From positions 1,302,001 to 1,366,000 of the forward strand of contig JAIZZJ010000002.1 in NCBI GenBank assembly GCA_022828445.1: a stretch of 64,000 nt of DNA, read 5' to 3'. This document shows, one piece after another, positions 1 to 9,858 of this stretch. This stretch comes from Graphiopsis chlorocephala. Lineage: Eukaryota > Ascomycota > Dothideomycetes > Cladosporiales > Cladosporiaceae. A program made the position numbers and the translations under genes. Positions within the stretch are counted from its first letter, which is position 1. Each line of letters opens with the position of its first letter. Below the pieces are notes generated by a model. It was not told the DNA's origin and made no database searches. It saw nothing but the letters and a program-made list of their open reading frames with translations.

Positions 1-678
1 TTAAAGAAGGTATACGGCTCTCAGATCGAGATAAAGATGAGGCTTGGTATTAACTATATCACGAAGGAAGAATTCCTTCCTGCCTTCCTTACAGCTCATC
101 GACAAGTAATGATAACTAAAACTATTACTTCTAGCTTTAAAGTAACTGGCCTTGTTCCGTTTGACCCGCAGAGAGTACTAGAAAAGCTTGGTCCTATCAT
201 TAAAGCTACTCCTTCACTACGAAGTAGCTAGATATCTTAGAACCCTCAAACACTAAAGACTCTACCTCAAATTAAGCGATAAGGCTAGCTAGTATTAACA
301 GAGAATCGCAAACGAAGGAGATCATCAGCTTCTTCAGCTGATAAACCGTTCCAGCAGCTTCTTAAGGGATTTGAGAATGTGGTGTATGAGAAGGCAATTT
401 TGATAGCTGAGAACGCTGCTCTCCGGGCTGAAAATCAGCACCAAAAGAAGAAGAGGGCATATAAAACTAGATCTATTCAGAAGGGAGGGTCTGTAGCTGT
501 TGATAATGCTCAGGAAGCTATTCAAGGATGTATAATTAGGGAGCAATTGGATGATAATAACGAAGATGAGGAACCAGCTTCGACAAGCTGGCCGCCAAGA
601 AGGGCTACAAAAATGTCACTACCAAGGTGTAGTGGTTGTAGTAAAGTTGGACATAGTATTAAGTTCTGTAGTTTGTAA
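1..678 (+). pseudogene. Fot1-like DDE transposase, C-terminal part, degenerate
   Basis: One reading frame is open from base 1 to a TAG at 229-231. It ends in a stretch with the Fot1/pogo hallmarks: a KKVYG..I start, an EFLPAF motif and TGLVPFDPQRVLEKL. The same frame resumes after several stops (229-231, 238-240 and more up to about 290) and runs open from about 291 to the TAA at 676-678. That second part has the basic, Ala/Glu-rich helical tail typical of this family, then a C-x2-C-x4-H-x4-C zinc knuckle near its end. Several of the stops could come from CAG or CAA by C-to-T change, which fits repeat-induced point mutation, but the signature was not computed. The DDE catalytic core lies left of the window. 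Confidence 0.8.
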
Positions 679-752
679 TGCAACTTGTTTCTTCCCTATA
701 TCTTCAGTTTTGGTTGTATAATCAATAATCAAAGGTAGAGTAGGTGGAATTT

Positions 753-785
753 TGACCCACTCGCTTGCGTGACCCGCTCGCTTGC
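753..785. repeat. Two direct 16-bp repeats at the transposon 3' end
   Basis: Bases 753-768 and 770-785 read TGACCCRCTCGCTTGC, differing at one base. GC-rich doubled motifs like this are common in the terminal repeats of fungal pogo-like elements, so they probably mark the element's 3' end. The partner inverted copy is not in the window. Confidence 0.5.
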
Positions 786-1038
786 CAAGTACGTTAACCG
801 TTAGTTATTTGAATAGGGTTGATTGAAAGCCACTGGATTGCTTCTTGCCTCTCCTTTCTGGATACCGTGATACCAATCGAGTATGACAGACATACTGCTG
901 ATATTGGATACCTCATAGCGGAAGATAATAAGCGGACAATTTGTGAAGCACGAAACTGATCGTTCTGTTCGACATCGAGCTCGAAAACGTTTTCCCAGAT
1001 CACAGCTCATCGAGAGCACCCTTCCCTCTTTGATCCAT

Positions 1039-1916
1039 TCACCCTCTAATCGGCTCGAATTTCCTACAAGCACGCTTGCCAGTCTTTCCAATCGCAACAG
1101 GGAAGCCGTCGAAGATATACAATGGAGAAGGGTTCAAGTCGCCATGAAACACGACTGCCTGCCGCAGGCGGTCGAGACAATGTTCCAAATGCGTGTTCTC
1201 GTAGTTGGGGCCAACTATGGACTCCGGAAAGCCGTGATGGTGCTTCATATGAGACTCACTGCTGACGCCGTACATAGTCCCAGTCATCTTGATGCGTATA
1301 GCGTTGATGCAGTGCAAGTTATGGAACATGTCTGGTCCGTGTTGATGATTAGTGGAACGAACTTGATAATGTATATCATGTGCCGCTAGACATACTCAAA
1401 ATGATGTTTGCGGCCTTTGGGGAAAGGATGCCGCTGAGGTACAAATGTTGCTGCCTCTTCTTCGGCCATGACAGGGAATTCACCTAAAATGTGTTTCAGC
1501 GACAGTCGATAGGAATGATTTTAATGCTCTTCAACAAACCATGTAACAGATATTGCCACGCATTGTTGAATGTGTTCGCTAGGTGGCCCGAAGAATACTG
1601 GGTCGCTATCGTTGACTTCGACGATTTGCCGCTTCTCGAAGCCGTATGTGAGAGCTCCGGTATATGTCTGTTTCTCGTACTCGATGGCTTTTCGCGCGTC
1701 GTGTAGTTCTTTATCCCAACCAGGGCCTTGCGGTTGTAGACTAAAGACGGTCGCATTGGAGTAGATAGTGACGCACGCGATGAGGGTGTTAAGCAAGGAG
1801 AATAGAACGTAAAATTGGAGATTTCGTTTCTTGCTCGGGGGCAATCGGATATTGCAAGAGCATGTGTCTTCAACGATGAGAGCCTTGTCTTCGTAGAAGT
1901 CCCTTGGTGAATCCAT
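1039..1916 (-). pseudogene. UstYa-like (DUF3328) protein, probably broken
   Basis: UstYa-family proteins are fungal membrane oxidases best known from ribosomal peptide (ustiloxin, cyclochlorotine) pathways. The N-terminal part (from ATG 1916) has a Lys-rich cytosolic start, one membrane segment (about residues 35-55) and the FFGPPSEH block. The C-terminal part (1329-1039) has both family HxxHC motifs, HNLHC near 1323-1309 and HLEHC near 1191-1177. The conserved NAWQYLL block expected right after FFGPPS is present but in a different frame (ORF ending 1496), so a one-base indel separates them. The stretch 1330-1500 is also hard to join: a GTATGT..CAG intron fits the splice signals but breaks frame. 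I call it a pseudogene. Very small or non-canonical introns remain a less likely alternative. It lies next to the transposon remnant. Confidence 0.65.
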
Positions 1917-2598
1917 TGTTGTGATGTTTGGTCGCTGTTTGAGAGCCGCGGAGTTTTACAAGCAGAAGGATGGATGGAATGGTGCTATCAGTTAAGGTGG
2001 GAACCACTTTTCAGGTTGCTGCAGAACACACGCTTCTCGCAGGATCAGGCCATCCATATTTAACCGGACGTCATGTATGTACGTCGAGATGATTGCCCGA
2101 TTCGCAATGAATTGAACCCTTAACTGGCTCGACATCTCTACGATATCATGGTGCATTGGTGGGTGGATTTCGAACAGAAGTATCTATATCAGGCGTACCA
2201 GATGTGACCCGTTGTAGATGTCGATCGAGGATTTGAAGTGCCGTAGAATATATCGGCCTGCATCCTTCAGTTGCGCAAGCTGTTCGTGCTACTGTAGCCG
2301 AAAGCAGCAACCGAATTACTCTATGGAGATTGCCTGTGACATAGCCGCCTCAAAGTCGAATGAAAAGAGAGACATGGAACGAGAAGGTTGATGTGTAGAT
2401 TGCGCTCAGGAATCCTTGCATGGGAAATCGTGGAATACGGAAATTGACGATGAATCATATGTGCAAAATACACCTTGATACAAAGGTGCAGCCAGACTGC
2501 AGACTGCGGACCCACAAGAAAACTCCTGAAACACTAGCCGAGCTCTCCAAACTGCCTCTTTTCTCTCAGAACCACGACCAAATCCAAGAATGCTTCCT
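1917..2598. other. Intergenic, no gene seen
   Basis: This holds the upstream region of the UstYa relic and the 3' flank of the MFS gene. Short ORFs here have no recognisable motif or plausible splicing. Confidence 0.6.
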
Positions 2599-4365
2599 TC
2601 ACACCTGGGTGATAGAGCCGGTGCGCACAGCATCCTTGGCAGCTTCCTTTGCAGCCTCAGCGACCAAGTCGTTGGTGCTGTCGGACTGATCAAGAGGATC
2701 GACGATGGTGCTAGCGAACTGCCTGGCGGGAACCTTCTTTGCGAACAGGATGTCGAGCTCGTGGTACGTCCTGTTCCAGGTCTCGGGGAGGCGGAAGTAG
2801 GCCCAGACAAACATGCCGAAGCAGGTGCCGCCCCAGATGAAACCGGTGTAGCCCTTGAGATTCCAGGCCTGCGGGTTCATCATGAATTGCTGCAGGGTGC
2901 CGCCGATGAGGCCGGTAATGTTGGAGCTGTCGCGGGCGAGGCAGATGGTCTTTTGGCGAAGTCTGGTAGATCCCTGGATTGGAGTTAGTAAGGCATTCCG
3001 GCGACGCGGAAGTCGGAGGTATAAGGTGTGACTTACCATTTCGGCAGGAAGAGCCCAGCCTAGCTGTCCAGCGGAGAGTTGGAACATGAAAGTCCAAAGA
3101 AGTGTAAGAATAGCCTGAGTCATAGCGATACTCTTCTTGTCAGTCCAGACGTTGAGGACACCAATGAGCATCAAGACCGTGCACATGCCAGCCATGCCCC
3201 AAATGTAGATGGTGCGACGGCCAAAGTAAGGCATAAGAGCGAACCAGTTGACCAAGCATCCAACAAAGGCAAGAGCAGTGCCACCGAGAGCAAGCGAGTA
3301 CGTAGCGCTGGTGCCAAGGCCAACCTGGGAGAAGAAGTAGGAGCTGTTGTATGCGAAGCAGATGCCGCAGAGAATCTGACCGGCGAAGCAGAGGCAGGCA
3401 ATCTCAGTACGACGGAGTTCGACGCCCTTGAAGCAGTCGAAGTAGGAGGTGCCGACGGACAATTGCTTCTCGAGATTATCGGTGTAAATAATGGTGGCGA
3501 GGGTGTCCTTGACGTCGACGTGGGTGGCCCTCTTGGACTTGAGACGGTTGAGGGAAGCCTCCGCGTCTTCCATGCGGTTCATGCGGACTAGGTACCAGGG
3601 AGATTCGGGAGAAAAGTAGACGAGCGGGATGAGGAAGCAGGGCCAGACCCATTGCAGAGCGAAGGGGATCTTGTAGCCCCATTGATCCTCGCGGGTGGAG
3701 AGTCCCTTTAGCACGCCAGCCGAGATGAGTTGACCCAGAATGAAGCACATGTTAGTGAAGCTTGTCATGTATGTGCGAAGGCAGGTGGGAAGGACTTCAG
3801 AGGCGTAGGCAGGCGCAGTTGTGGCCAGGATGCCCCATGGGAGACCGCAGCAGATCTCGCCGACGACCAGAACCGGAAGGCTGGGTGCAAAAAAGACGAT
3901 GAAGACAGCCAGAGAGAGAGCGGTGAGAGCGCCCATGACAGTCTTGCGGGAGCCGTACTTGGAGACCAGAATACCAGCGATGAGGCAGCCGACGATGGAA
4001 CCGGCTCCGCCACCCTGGGAGAGGCCAGCCTGCCATTCTGCAGTCAACTGGTAGCCAGTCGGCGTTTCCGGAGTGATGCCAACCCATCTGCCATATTTGA
4101 TCAGGAAAGACGGATAGGCGAAGAAGTTGCTGAGCAGATTGGTATCGTAGCCTTCCATGATGACACACATCTGGAAGACGAGAGCCCAGAGAACAGCGGG
4201 CTTGTAGATCTTCAAAGCCTCTCGGATGGTGAGGTCGTGCTCGGCATTGGTGGCGTCGGCGATGGTCTGCTGGAGAGCCTTGCCGCCAGCAGTGACAGTG
4301 GGAGTGAGGCCATTGGACTCAACGTGAGTGATGGTGTAGTCTTTCTTCTCGTCCATGGGAGCCAT
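2599..4365 (-). CDS. MFS sugar transporter, maltose/alpha-glucoside permease type
   Basis: This is a proton-coupled sugar importer of the plasma membrane, in the fungal MAL/hexose branch of the major facilitator superfamily. Exons are 4365-3037 and 2973-2599. The 63-nt intron (2974-3036) is in frame and could be read through, but removing it restores the family motif PAEMGSTRLRQKT, so splicing is clear. The product is 567 aa with about 12 membrane segments. The PESPWYLV block after TM6 is a sugar-porter signature, and the N- and C-termini are long and cytosolic. MALT-type proteins take up maltose, turanose or other alpha-glucosides; the exact sugar cannot be read from sequence. The start ATG is followed by a typical hydrophilic leader. 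The GH27 alpha-galactosidase lies next upstream on the same strand, so the two may serve the same oligosaccharides. Confidence 0.92.
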   Translation of the reverse strand: MAPMDEKKDYTITHVESNGLTPTVTAGGKALQQTIADATNAEHDLTIREALKIYKPAVLWALVFQMCVIMEGYDTNLLSNFFAYPSFLIKYGRWVGITPETPTGYQLTAEWQAGLSQGGGAGSIVGCLIAGILVSKYGSRKTVMGALTALSLAVFIVFFAPSLPVLVVGEICCGLPWGILATTAPAYASEVLPTCLRTYMTSFTNMCFILGQLISAGVLKGLSTREDQWGYKIPFALQWVWPCFLIPLVYFSPESPWYLVRMNRMEDAEASLNRLKSKRATHVDVKDTLATIIYTDNLEKQLSVGTSYFDCFKGVELRRTEIACLCFAGQILCGICFAYNSSYFFSQVGLGTSATYSLALGGTALAFVGCLVNWFALMPYFGRRTIYIWGMAGMCTVLMLIGVLNVWTDKKSIAMTQAILTLLWTFMFQLSAGQLGWALPAEMVSHTLYLRLPRRRNALLTPIQGSTRLRQKTICLARDSSNITGLIGGTLQQFMMNPQAWNLKGYTGFIWGGTCFGMFVWAYFRLPETWNRTYHELDILFAKKVPARQFASTIVDPLDQSDSTNDLVAEAAKEAAKDAVRTGSITQV

Positions 4366-6520
4366 TGTTGCTAGCGGAGAGCAGGTTGTTCAGCGCTGTG
4401 GGCTGTAAGTGGCTATGGAGCTCGCTGGATGAGTTGCTGTTGTCCTGATCTGCTGGAGAGGAGTGTTGTGCTGGTGGATTATGGTGATTTCAGACGCGTC
4501 TCCACCGCTGGATATATAGGCCTTCCTGTAGAAGGAGATGTTCGAGACATGGTCGACGCAGACACGTCAACGAGAGTTGGAGGCAGGCCGATGCATTCGA
4601 GTGTTCCGCCGGCGCAGAATGTTTTCCGCCAGCATCAAGCGCACGCTTGACCTTGTGTATTCCCCAGCGTAGCCACATTGGGTCAGTGGCTTGGGAGCAC
4701 AGACGCATGCTCGGCGAGACGAAGATGTTGCAGACAAAGTCAATGTGCGATCTCGCCTCTTGTTCAGACACCCAGACCTCGGATCTCTCCTCCCCCATGG
4801 GGTGGCTTTCCTGGGGTTGTGCTTGGAAATGACTGCCTCGACTGCTTCCTCTCCACCTACCGACGACGAGGTCGGGAATGTGGACATTTTGGCCTCCCAC
4901 GCGGCCATCACGTGGCCTTCTCCACTCAGCCTTGCCGCTTCAATCACTGGTGACACCAGATACTTTCCCATCCTGCTGTGTACAAACTTCATCAACATCG
5001 GACCTTCGGGACCAACGGCGCTATTGCAGCGCTGCTTCCCGCTGAATGGAGCCGTGGAGACGAGTTGTTTTCCAAATTCCTCAACGCCATACAATGAAGC
5101 CCTGCAACAGAAGCCTTGCAAGTCAAGCCTCCAAGAACATGACGGTGGAGACGACAGTGGCAAGATACTAGGCATACACACTCAAGGCGGACTGTAATGC
5201 GCCTCACGATGTACCATCGGCGAAACACCCCCGAAGCAGCTAGACGGGATGCTTCCAACTCCAGAATTTGGCCTTACCTGTGGAATCTCCCCGACATATG
5301 GAATACGTCAAAGCCCTCTGAGCCGCTGCAACCGTGTGGAGCACCGGAGGCCACGACGCTCTGAAGTCCAGCATGGTCATTCCCGACCAACTGAGCATGG
5401 TGGTATGCCTGGACACATGTGGTAGCCGCCCGCAACTCCGAGACCCGCGCATCGCCAGCACTAATTTCATGCTTAAGCTGTGCTGCTTGGGAAGTGGTCA
5501 AGTTTGGCCGAGCGTTGTTCCATACTGGCGACGCTGCCTCTTCAATAGCGCCAAGGACATCGTCGTGCTATTATAGGACTGCGGTGTGACTTCCGTGACC
5601 AGTATCGACGCAGCAAACCAGGATCGGCTCGGCTGGTCCAGACCATCTACCATGTGGCTCCGGCGATGCGGACATTTACACTTAGTCGAAGGATTCGACT
5701 TCACATTCCCAGATCGATTGACCTGTGACCTTACTTCTCCGCACATGCCGGTCCGATTCGACCTGTGTCTCCACAGGTCGAGATGTGCATAGAATCGATT
5801 CGATGCCCTCACGCCGAGATCTAGATTGTCGGCTTTCCTTTGATCAGATGATATGCTGCAGCGTGCTACTGCGGAATTTGCATTCGAAACGTACAGATTT
5901 GAAGATGCAGATATGCGAAGAGAATTTCGGAGAGCGTTTTGCCTTGTCACGTGTGCATCTGCTTCGCTTGTCTCGCTTGCCCGAAGCTTGTGTTGTTTTT
6001 AGAGTTGTCTTTACGTGACACAGATGTGTGTGGGCTGGTAGGCCGAACGAGTCACGTGCATCAGGTACCAGGAAACGAACCATTGTACACTCCTTGCGCT
6101 TGAGTGTGCTTCATCAACGGTGTCAGTAGTGAATCGGTTATATCGTATCAGCGAAGATGCAGCGGTTGCGCTCTCCCACCGTCTGAAAGCTTCTGCCAAT
6201 GCTGAGACTGATCTTGGCATTCGCTCCCGGAGTGAGCAGCTATTGATGCCGCAATCCAGATTCTTGTTCGCCATGAGGCTGTAATCCAATCCATGTAAGT
6301 GCAAATGTGCTTGTGGTCACTGACTACTTGCACCAGCACAGCGCTCCGTGCTCGAAACTTCATCTCAGTCACGTAACATCATTTCGACTGGGAAAGGCGA
6401 TGGAATAGTAACAAGCGTCTTGGAAATTCGAATTCTATTCATCTCATTAATAGTCTATAGCATGCACCCTACGCAGCAACCTGTGTTCGTATTGTTTCGA
6501 GAACGTCTCCGTCGGCAGCC
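4366..6520. other. 2.2-kb intergenic region upstream of the MFS gene
   Basis: Overlapping ORFs on both strands between 4490 and 6370 have no family motif and no believable splice joins, so I see no gene. The part near 4366-5000 should hold the transporter promoter. CACGTG cores occur at 4919-4924, 5948-5953 and 6053-6058; the last two are within GTCACGTG, the form bound by Cbf1-like bHLH factors. Confidence 0.5.
5946..6058. promoter_or_regulatory. Two GTCACGTG boxes about 105 bp apart
   Basis: GTCACGTG occurs at 5946-5953 and again at 6051-6058. This octamer is the classic Cbf1/CPF1 (bHLH) site in fungi. Two exact copies in one intergenic region suggest a bHLH-regulated element, but they lie about 1.6 kb upstream of the transporter start and nearer the 3' end of the alpha-galactosidase, so the target is unclear. 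Confidence 0.25.
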
Positions 6521-8140
6521 TCAAAGCTCCTCCCTCACCAAGCTCTTCCGAGTCTTGTCCTTTCCATCGATGCTGCGCAGTCTGAAGACCTTAGCAGCGT
6601 GGCGTGGCACACGAGCCTGCACTTGTCCACGGGCCTTAACTTCCCCGATCTTCTCGCCGAACAGACGAGGGTCCTCATTCGCAAGACCTTGTGCGTACGG
6701 GATCTCTGTCGCATTGTACAAGCCCTCAAATTTCCCAGGCGCCTGCTCAAGAACAGCATTCGCGGCTGCGTCCGACATGCGGTGTCCCCATAGATCGTGC
6801 ACAGCCCACGTCTGCTCGACCTGAGGCGCACTTCCGCCCGGGCCATCCATGACGAAGATGTCCGCCAGTGAAGCAGACATGTCGAGGTCTTCGTTCGCGG
6901 CGTTGAAGAGGATGACGACTTGGTCGCCGTTGGCGAGCGGGCCACTCCAGACGTGTGCTTCGCCGATGCCGAATTCGTCTTTGGAGACGTTGGTGTTGGT
7001 CGTCACGCGCTGGATGGCTTTCCCGCGAGGGTCCTGGCTGATTGCGATGATAGCTGGGTTGTTGATGATGGAGAGAGTTTCAGAGCTCATTTTGCGGATG
7101 TCGTTGCCGAGGAGAAGAGGGGATTTCAATGCAGCCCACATGGAGAAGTGGGCTTTGTACTAGGTGGTTGTTAGTATCGCGTCGACTAAGTGTTTGGGGT
7201 GATGAATTTGCTTACCTCCTCGTCGGTCATGCCTCCCAGGCCCACTTCGAGCATGTCTAAATCGTTCCAGCCACCCGGGAGCCCGCGGTCGATGTAAGGT
7301 GCGACTTTGTTGACGATAGCGAGAACAGAGCAGTGTGTGCCTGGAGCAACGCAGTGAGGGTCTGTGGGATCTCCGCATCCACAAAGGTCGTCGGGTCTGG
7401 CGAAGGAATCGTATATGTCGCCCGAGATGCGCCATGAATTGGCGATAGATGGTCCCCACTACTCGAGTCAGTATTATTCGGATCATATGGTGAAACCAAG
7501 GACCTACTGTGTGTACGTAATCCTCCCCCCAGCTACAAAGACTGTACAGGATAGACCTCCCAGTTGCCTTGAGCGCCTTAGCCATCTCGTTGAAGCGGTT
7601 GAAAGAGACGATGGGAGTGCCGAAGCGGCCCATGTGGTAGCAATTGTCGTACTTGAGATAGTCGACGCCCCAGGAGGCAAAGCTCTTCGCATCCTGTGTT
7701 TCATAGTCAAGAGATCCAGCGTATCGCGCACATGTGAGTTCTCCGGCACTCGAGTACATGCCGAACAACAAATCCTTGTCGTGCAGTCTGTCGGACACAG
7801 CGAGCATGCCGTTCGGGAACTTGGCCTTGTCGACTATAAGGTAGCCATCATCGCCACGCCCGCGAGACCAGCAGTCGTCCAGGACGACGTAGTTGTAGCC
7901 GAGATCCCGCAGGCCGTAATCGATCAACAGCTGTGAGGTCTCGAGTAGAAGGTCCTCGGATACATCGCAAGCGAAAGTGTTCCAGTTGTTCTATCGTGAT
8001 TGGGTCAGCTTGATTCGAGTAATTCTGGTTCAGAGGACAATGCATACCCATCCCATCTGAGGAGTCTTTGCCAAGCCATTGTTGACGGCGGCGGCCTTGA
8101 GCGCGAAAAGAGCGATCGGGGCGACGTAAGGAAGCGCCAT
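6521..8140 (-). CDS. Secreted alpha-galactosidase, GH27
   Basis: It hydrolyses terminal alpha-1,6-galactose from raffinose-type sugars and galactomannan outside the cell. Exons are 8140-8048, 7990-7508, 7458-7216 and 7159-6521, with introns of 57, 49 and 56 nt, giving 485 aa. Each join restores GH27 motifs: KTPQMGWNNWNTF, then HTWGPSIANSWRISGDIY, then YKAHFSMWAALKSPLL. The N-terminus is a signal peptide of about 18-20 residues. Other landmarks are VLDDCW and the nucleophile block LKYDNCY, with the catalytic Asp at residue 146. A beta-sandwich domain fills the C-terminal third. The length fits fungal GH27 enzymes without a carbohydrate-binding module. It is on the same strand as the MFS transporter. 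Confidence 0.95.
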
Positions 8141-8547
8141 TTTGGAGAATGGTCTATGTGTGAGTTAGGCGTTGACGAGCTTACTGTCCGATCGATGGTG
8201 ATGTGAACGATGTGGCTTGCTTCAGGCAAGAGCCTCATGATATAGCTTGCTCGTAGTATGTTCCATGAGAGGCGGCGGCATTCGGCGGCTTTGAAGGCGG
8301 AAAACTGCAAGTCCGGCGGGAAACCAAGCTTATGGTATTCCACCGACCAGCAAAACGCTGGTGTGATGCTACCCAGGTATGTAAGTACTGCTGTAGCTAG
8401 AGTGCTGAGTACAATTAGATGTCTAACATCATTGTTACTTTCCAAGCAAGCCAATACTCCATTTGCGCTTCCCTCTTCGTACTGCCCGTGGAAAATCTGC
8501 TGCCAGCTACGCAGCAGAAGACGAGCAGGAAAGTCTTCTTCACTACC

Positions 8548-9255
8548 ATGTCCAGTAAAACTGGACTGGGCTTCTCGTCCCTCGATGTTGTCAGCCCAAC
8601 GATAGAGGCAGTCACTCTCAATGCCATCTCCGGGATCCTCGCGCAAGCATTTACGGCATACAAAGCCAAGGTAACGTTGAACTTGCAGCCTGGAAAGATT
8701 AATGAGACAGTGCTGACCATCTTTACAGGATCTGTTTGCAGTGGACCTCGCACAGATACTCCAATTCATGTTATTCACTGCCATCGTTGCGGCGCCAAAC
8801 TACATTTTCCAGACAGTACTGGAAAAGTGCTTTCCCACAAGGACGGTGCCCAAGTCGCTTCTGGAACAAGCCCACGTCAAAGACAAGACGAATGACGAGG
8901 AGTTGTTGCGCAAGCATGGCCAGCTCGATGTCCGCAACACGGTCATTAAATTCTTCCTGGATCAATCACTGAGCGCGACAACGAACACGATGCTGTTCAT
9001 TGTCGTGCTTGGTTTGATCAAAGGACAAAGCTTGGAGTATATCCGTGGGGCAGTCTCGACTGTAAGTAATGCAAGACCACATATCCGCAGCCGAAACTGA
9101 TCGTAGGTCAGGATTTCTGGCCAATGCTGCTGGCGGGATACAGGTTCTGGCCCATTGTTTGCTTGCTGAATCTTATCATGGTGCCGATGGAATACCGGCC
9201 GCTTGTTGGAAACGGTGCAGGACTCATCTGGGGCATCATCATGAGCCTGTGGTAG
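8548..9255 (+). CDS. Mpv17/PMP22 family membrane protein
   Basis: This is a small integral membrane protein of the Mpv17/PMP22 family, found in peroxisomal or inner mitochondrial membranes; family members are thought to form small-solute channels. Exons are 8548-8670, 8729-9061 and 9112-9255, with introns of 58 and 50 nt, giving 199 aa. The second acceptor is the CAG at 9109-9111; the nearer TAG at 9104-9106 would break frame. About four hydrophobic segments are visible. The C-terminal part has the family pattern DFWPMLLAGYRFWP followed by NLIMVPMEYRPL. The organelle cannot be told from sequence; there is no clear C-terminal SKL. The gene starts about 400 bp from the alpha-galactosidase start and is divergent from it. 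Confidence 0.85.
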
Positions 9256-9858
9256 TTGCACAGTTTGTAGTACAAGTGGATCGCAGATCGGTAGACAGTT
9301 TGCTTAGCCATAGCAAGGTGATGAGAAACATGTTTGTCCTCGCGTACTTAGTAGAAGCAAAATCATGCTGGTCCACGATTGACGCGTGAAGGAATCTTGC
9401 TGCCGTTGAAGACTCCAAACGCCAACTTGCACTGGCGAGATCCTCAAAGTCAGGCCTGACGTACCATACCAGAAGGTAAATCCTGGGACTCAATCATGCG
9501 CGCCCCATGCTTATCAGTACGGTATAGTATGATGTTTTCCGCGATGAAGATGGATGGTAGGTCGCGTGGACGCCACGCGTGGAAAACGTGTCAAGGGAAG
9601 TGGAGGAGCGAGGAGAGCGAGAGCGCAAGACAAGAAAGCTCACGCCACCACCGCCGTCTGGGCGGGGTTCCACCACAAGAACATTCGGCACCAGAAAGTC
9701 AAAGCAGCATCATGGGACGGGAGGGAAAGCATGAATCGACCTGCTTAGGCGTTATGTCAGCGACTGCGCATCCCCCGCTGCGGCGGAGAACTTTTCTTGC
9801 TCTCCCTCAGTCCCGCCGATGGTATAGCGTTTCACTGTAGTGGTACAAGTGTCTAGCC
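9256..9858. other. Intergenic, promoter region of the Zn2Cys6 gene
   Basis: No ORF with coding character. A perfect 10-bp palindrome CCACGCGTGG (9573-9582), which contains an ACGCGT MCB-type core, lies about 280 bp before the next start codon. Confidence 0.4.

Larger units (their letters stand above)
1..785 (+). mobile_element. Fot1/pogo-type DNA transposon remnant (3' part)
   Basis: The left edge cuts into the 3' part of a Tc1/mariner-superfamily element of the fungal Fot1/pogo kind. It carries a broken transposase C-terminus (1-678), a short AT-rich tail, and a pair of direct GC-rich repeats at 753-785 that probably belong to the 3' terminal repeat. The matching 5' terminus lies outside the window, so the element's boundary and target-site duplication (TA expected for this family) could not be checked. 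The element looks immobile because the transposase frame is interrupted. Confidence 0.75.

Noticed and set aside
3079..4374. Two long plus-strand ORFs (3079-3591 and 3730-4374)
   Set aside because: Antisense shadows of the MFS transporter, which has full membrane topology and a verified intron.
4490..5258. Cluster of minus-strand ORFs upstream of the MFS gene
   Set aside because: No conserved motif and no plausible splice joins; overlapping ORFs on both strands are of similar length, as expected by chance in GC-balanced DNA.
8005..8784. Minus-strand ORF of 259 codons
   Set aside because: It overlaps the first exon of the alpha-galactosidase and all of Mpv17 exon 1, both supported by motifs and splicing, and has no family features.
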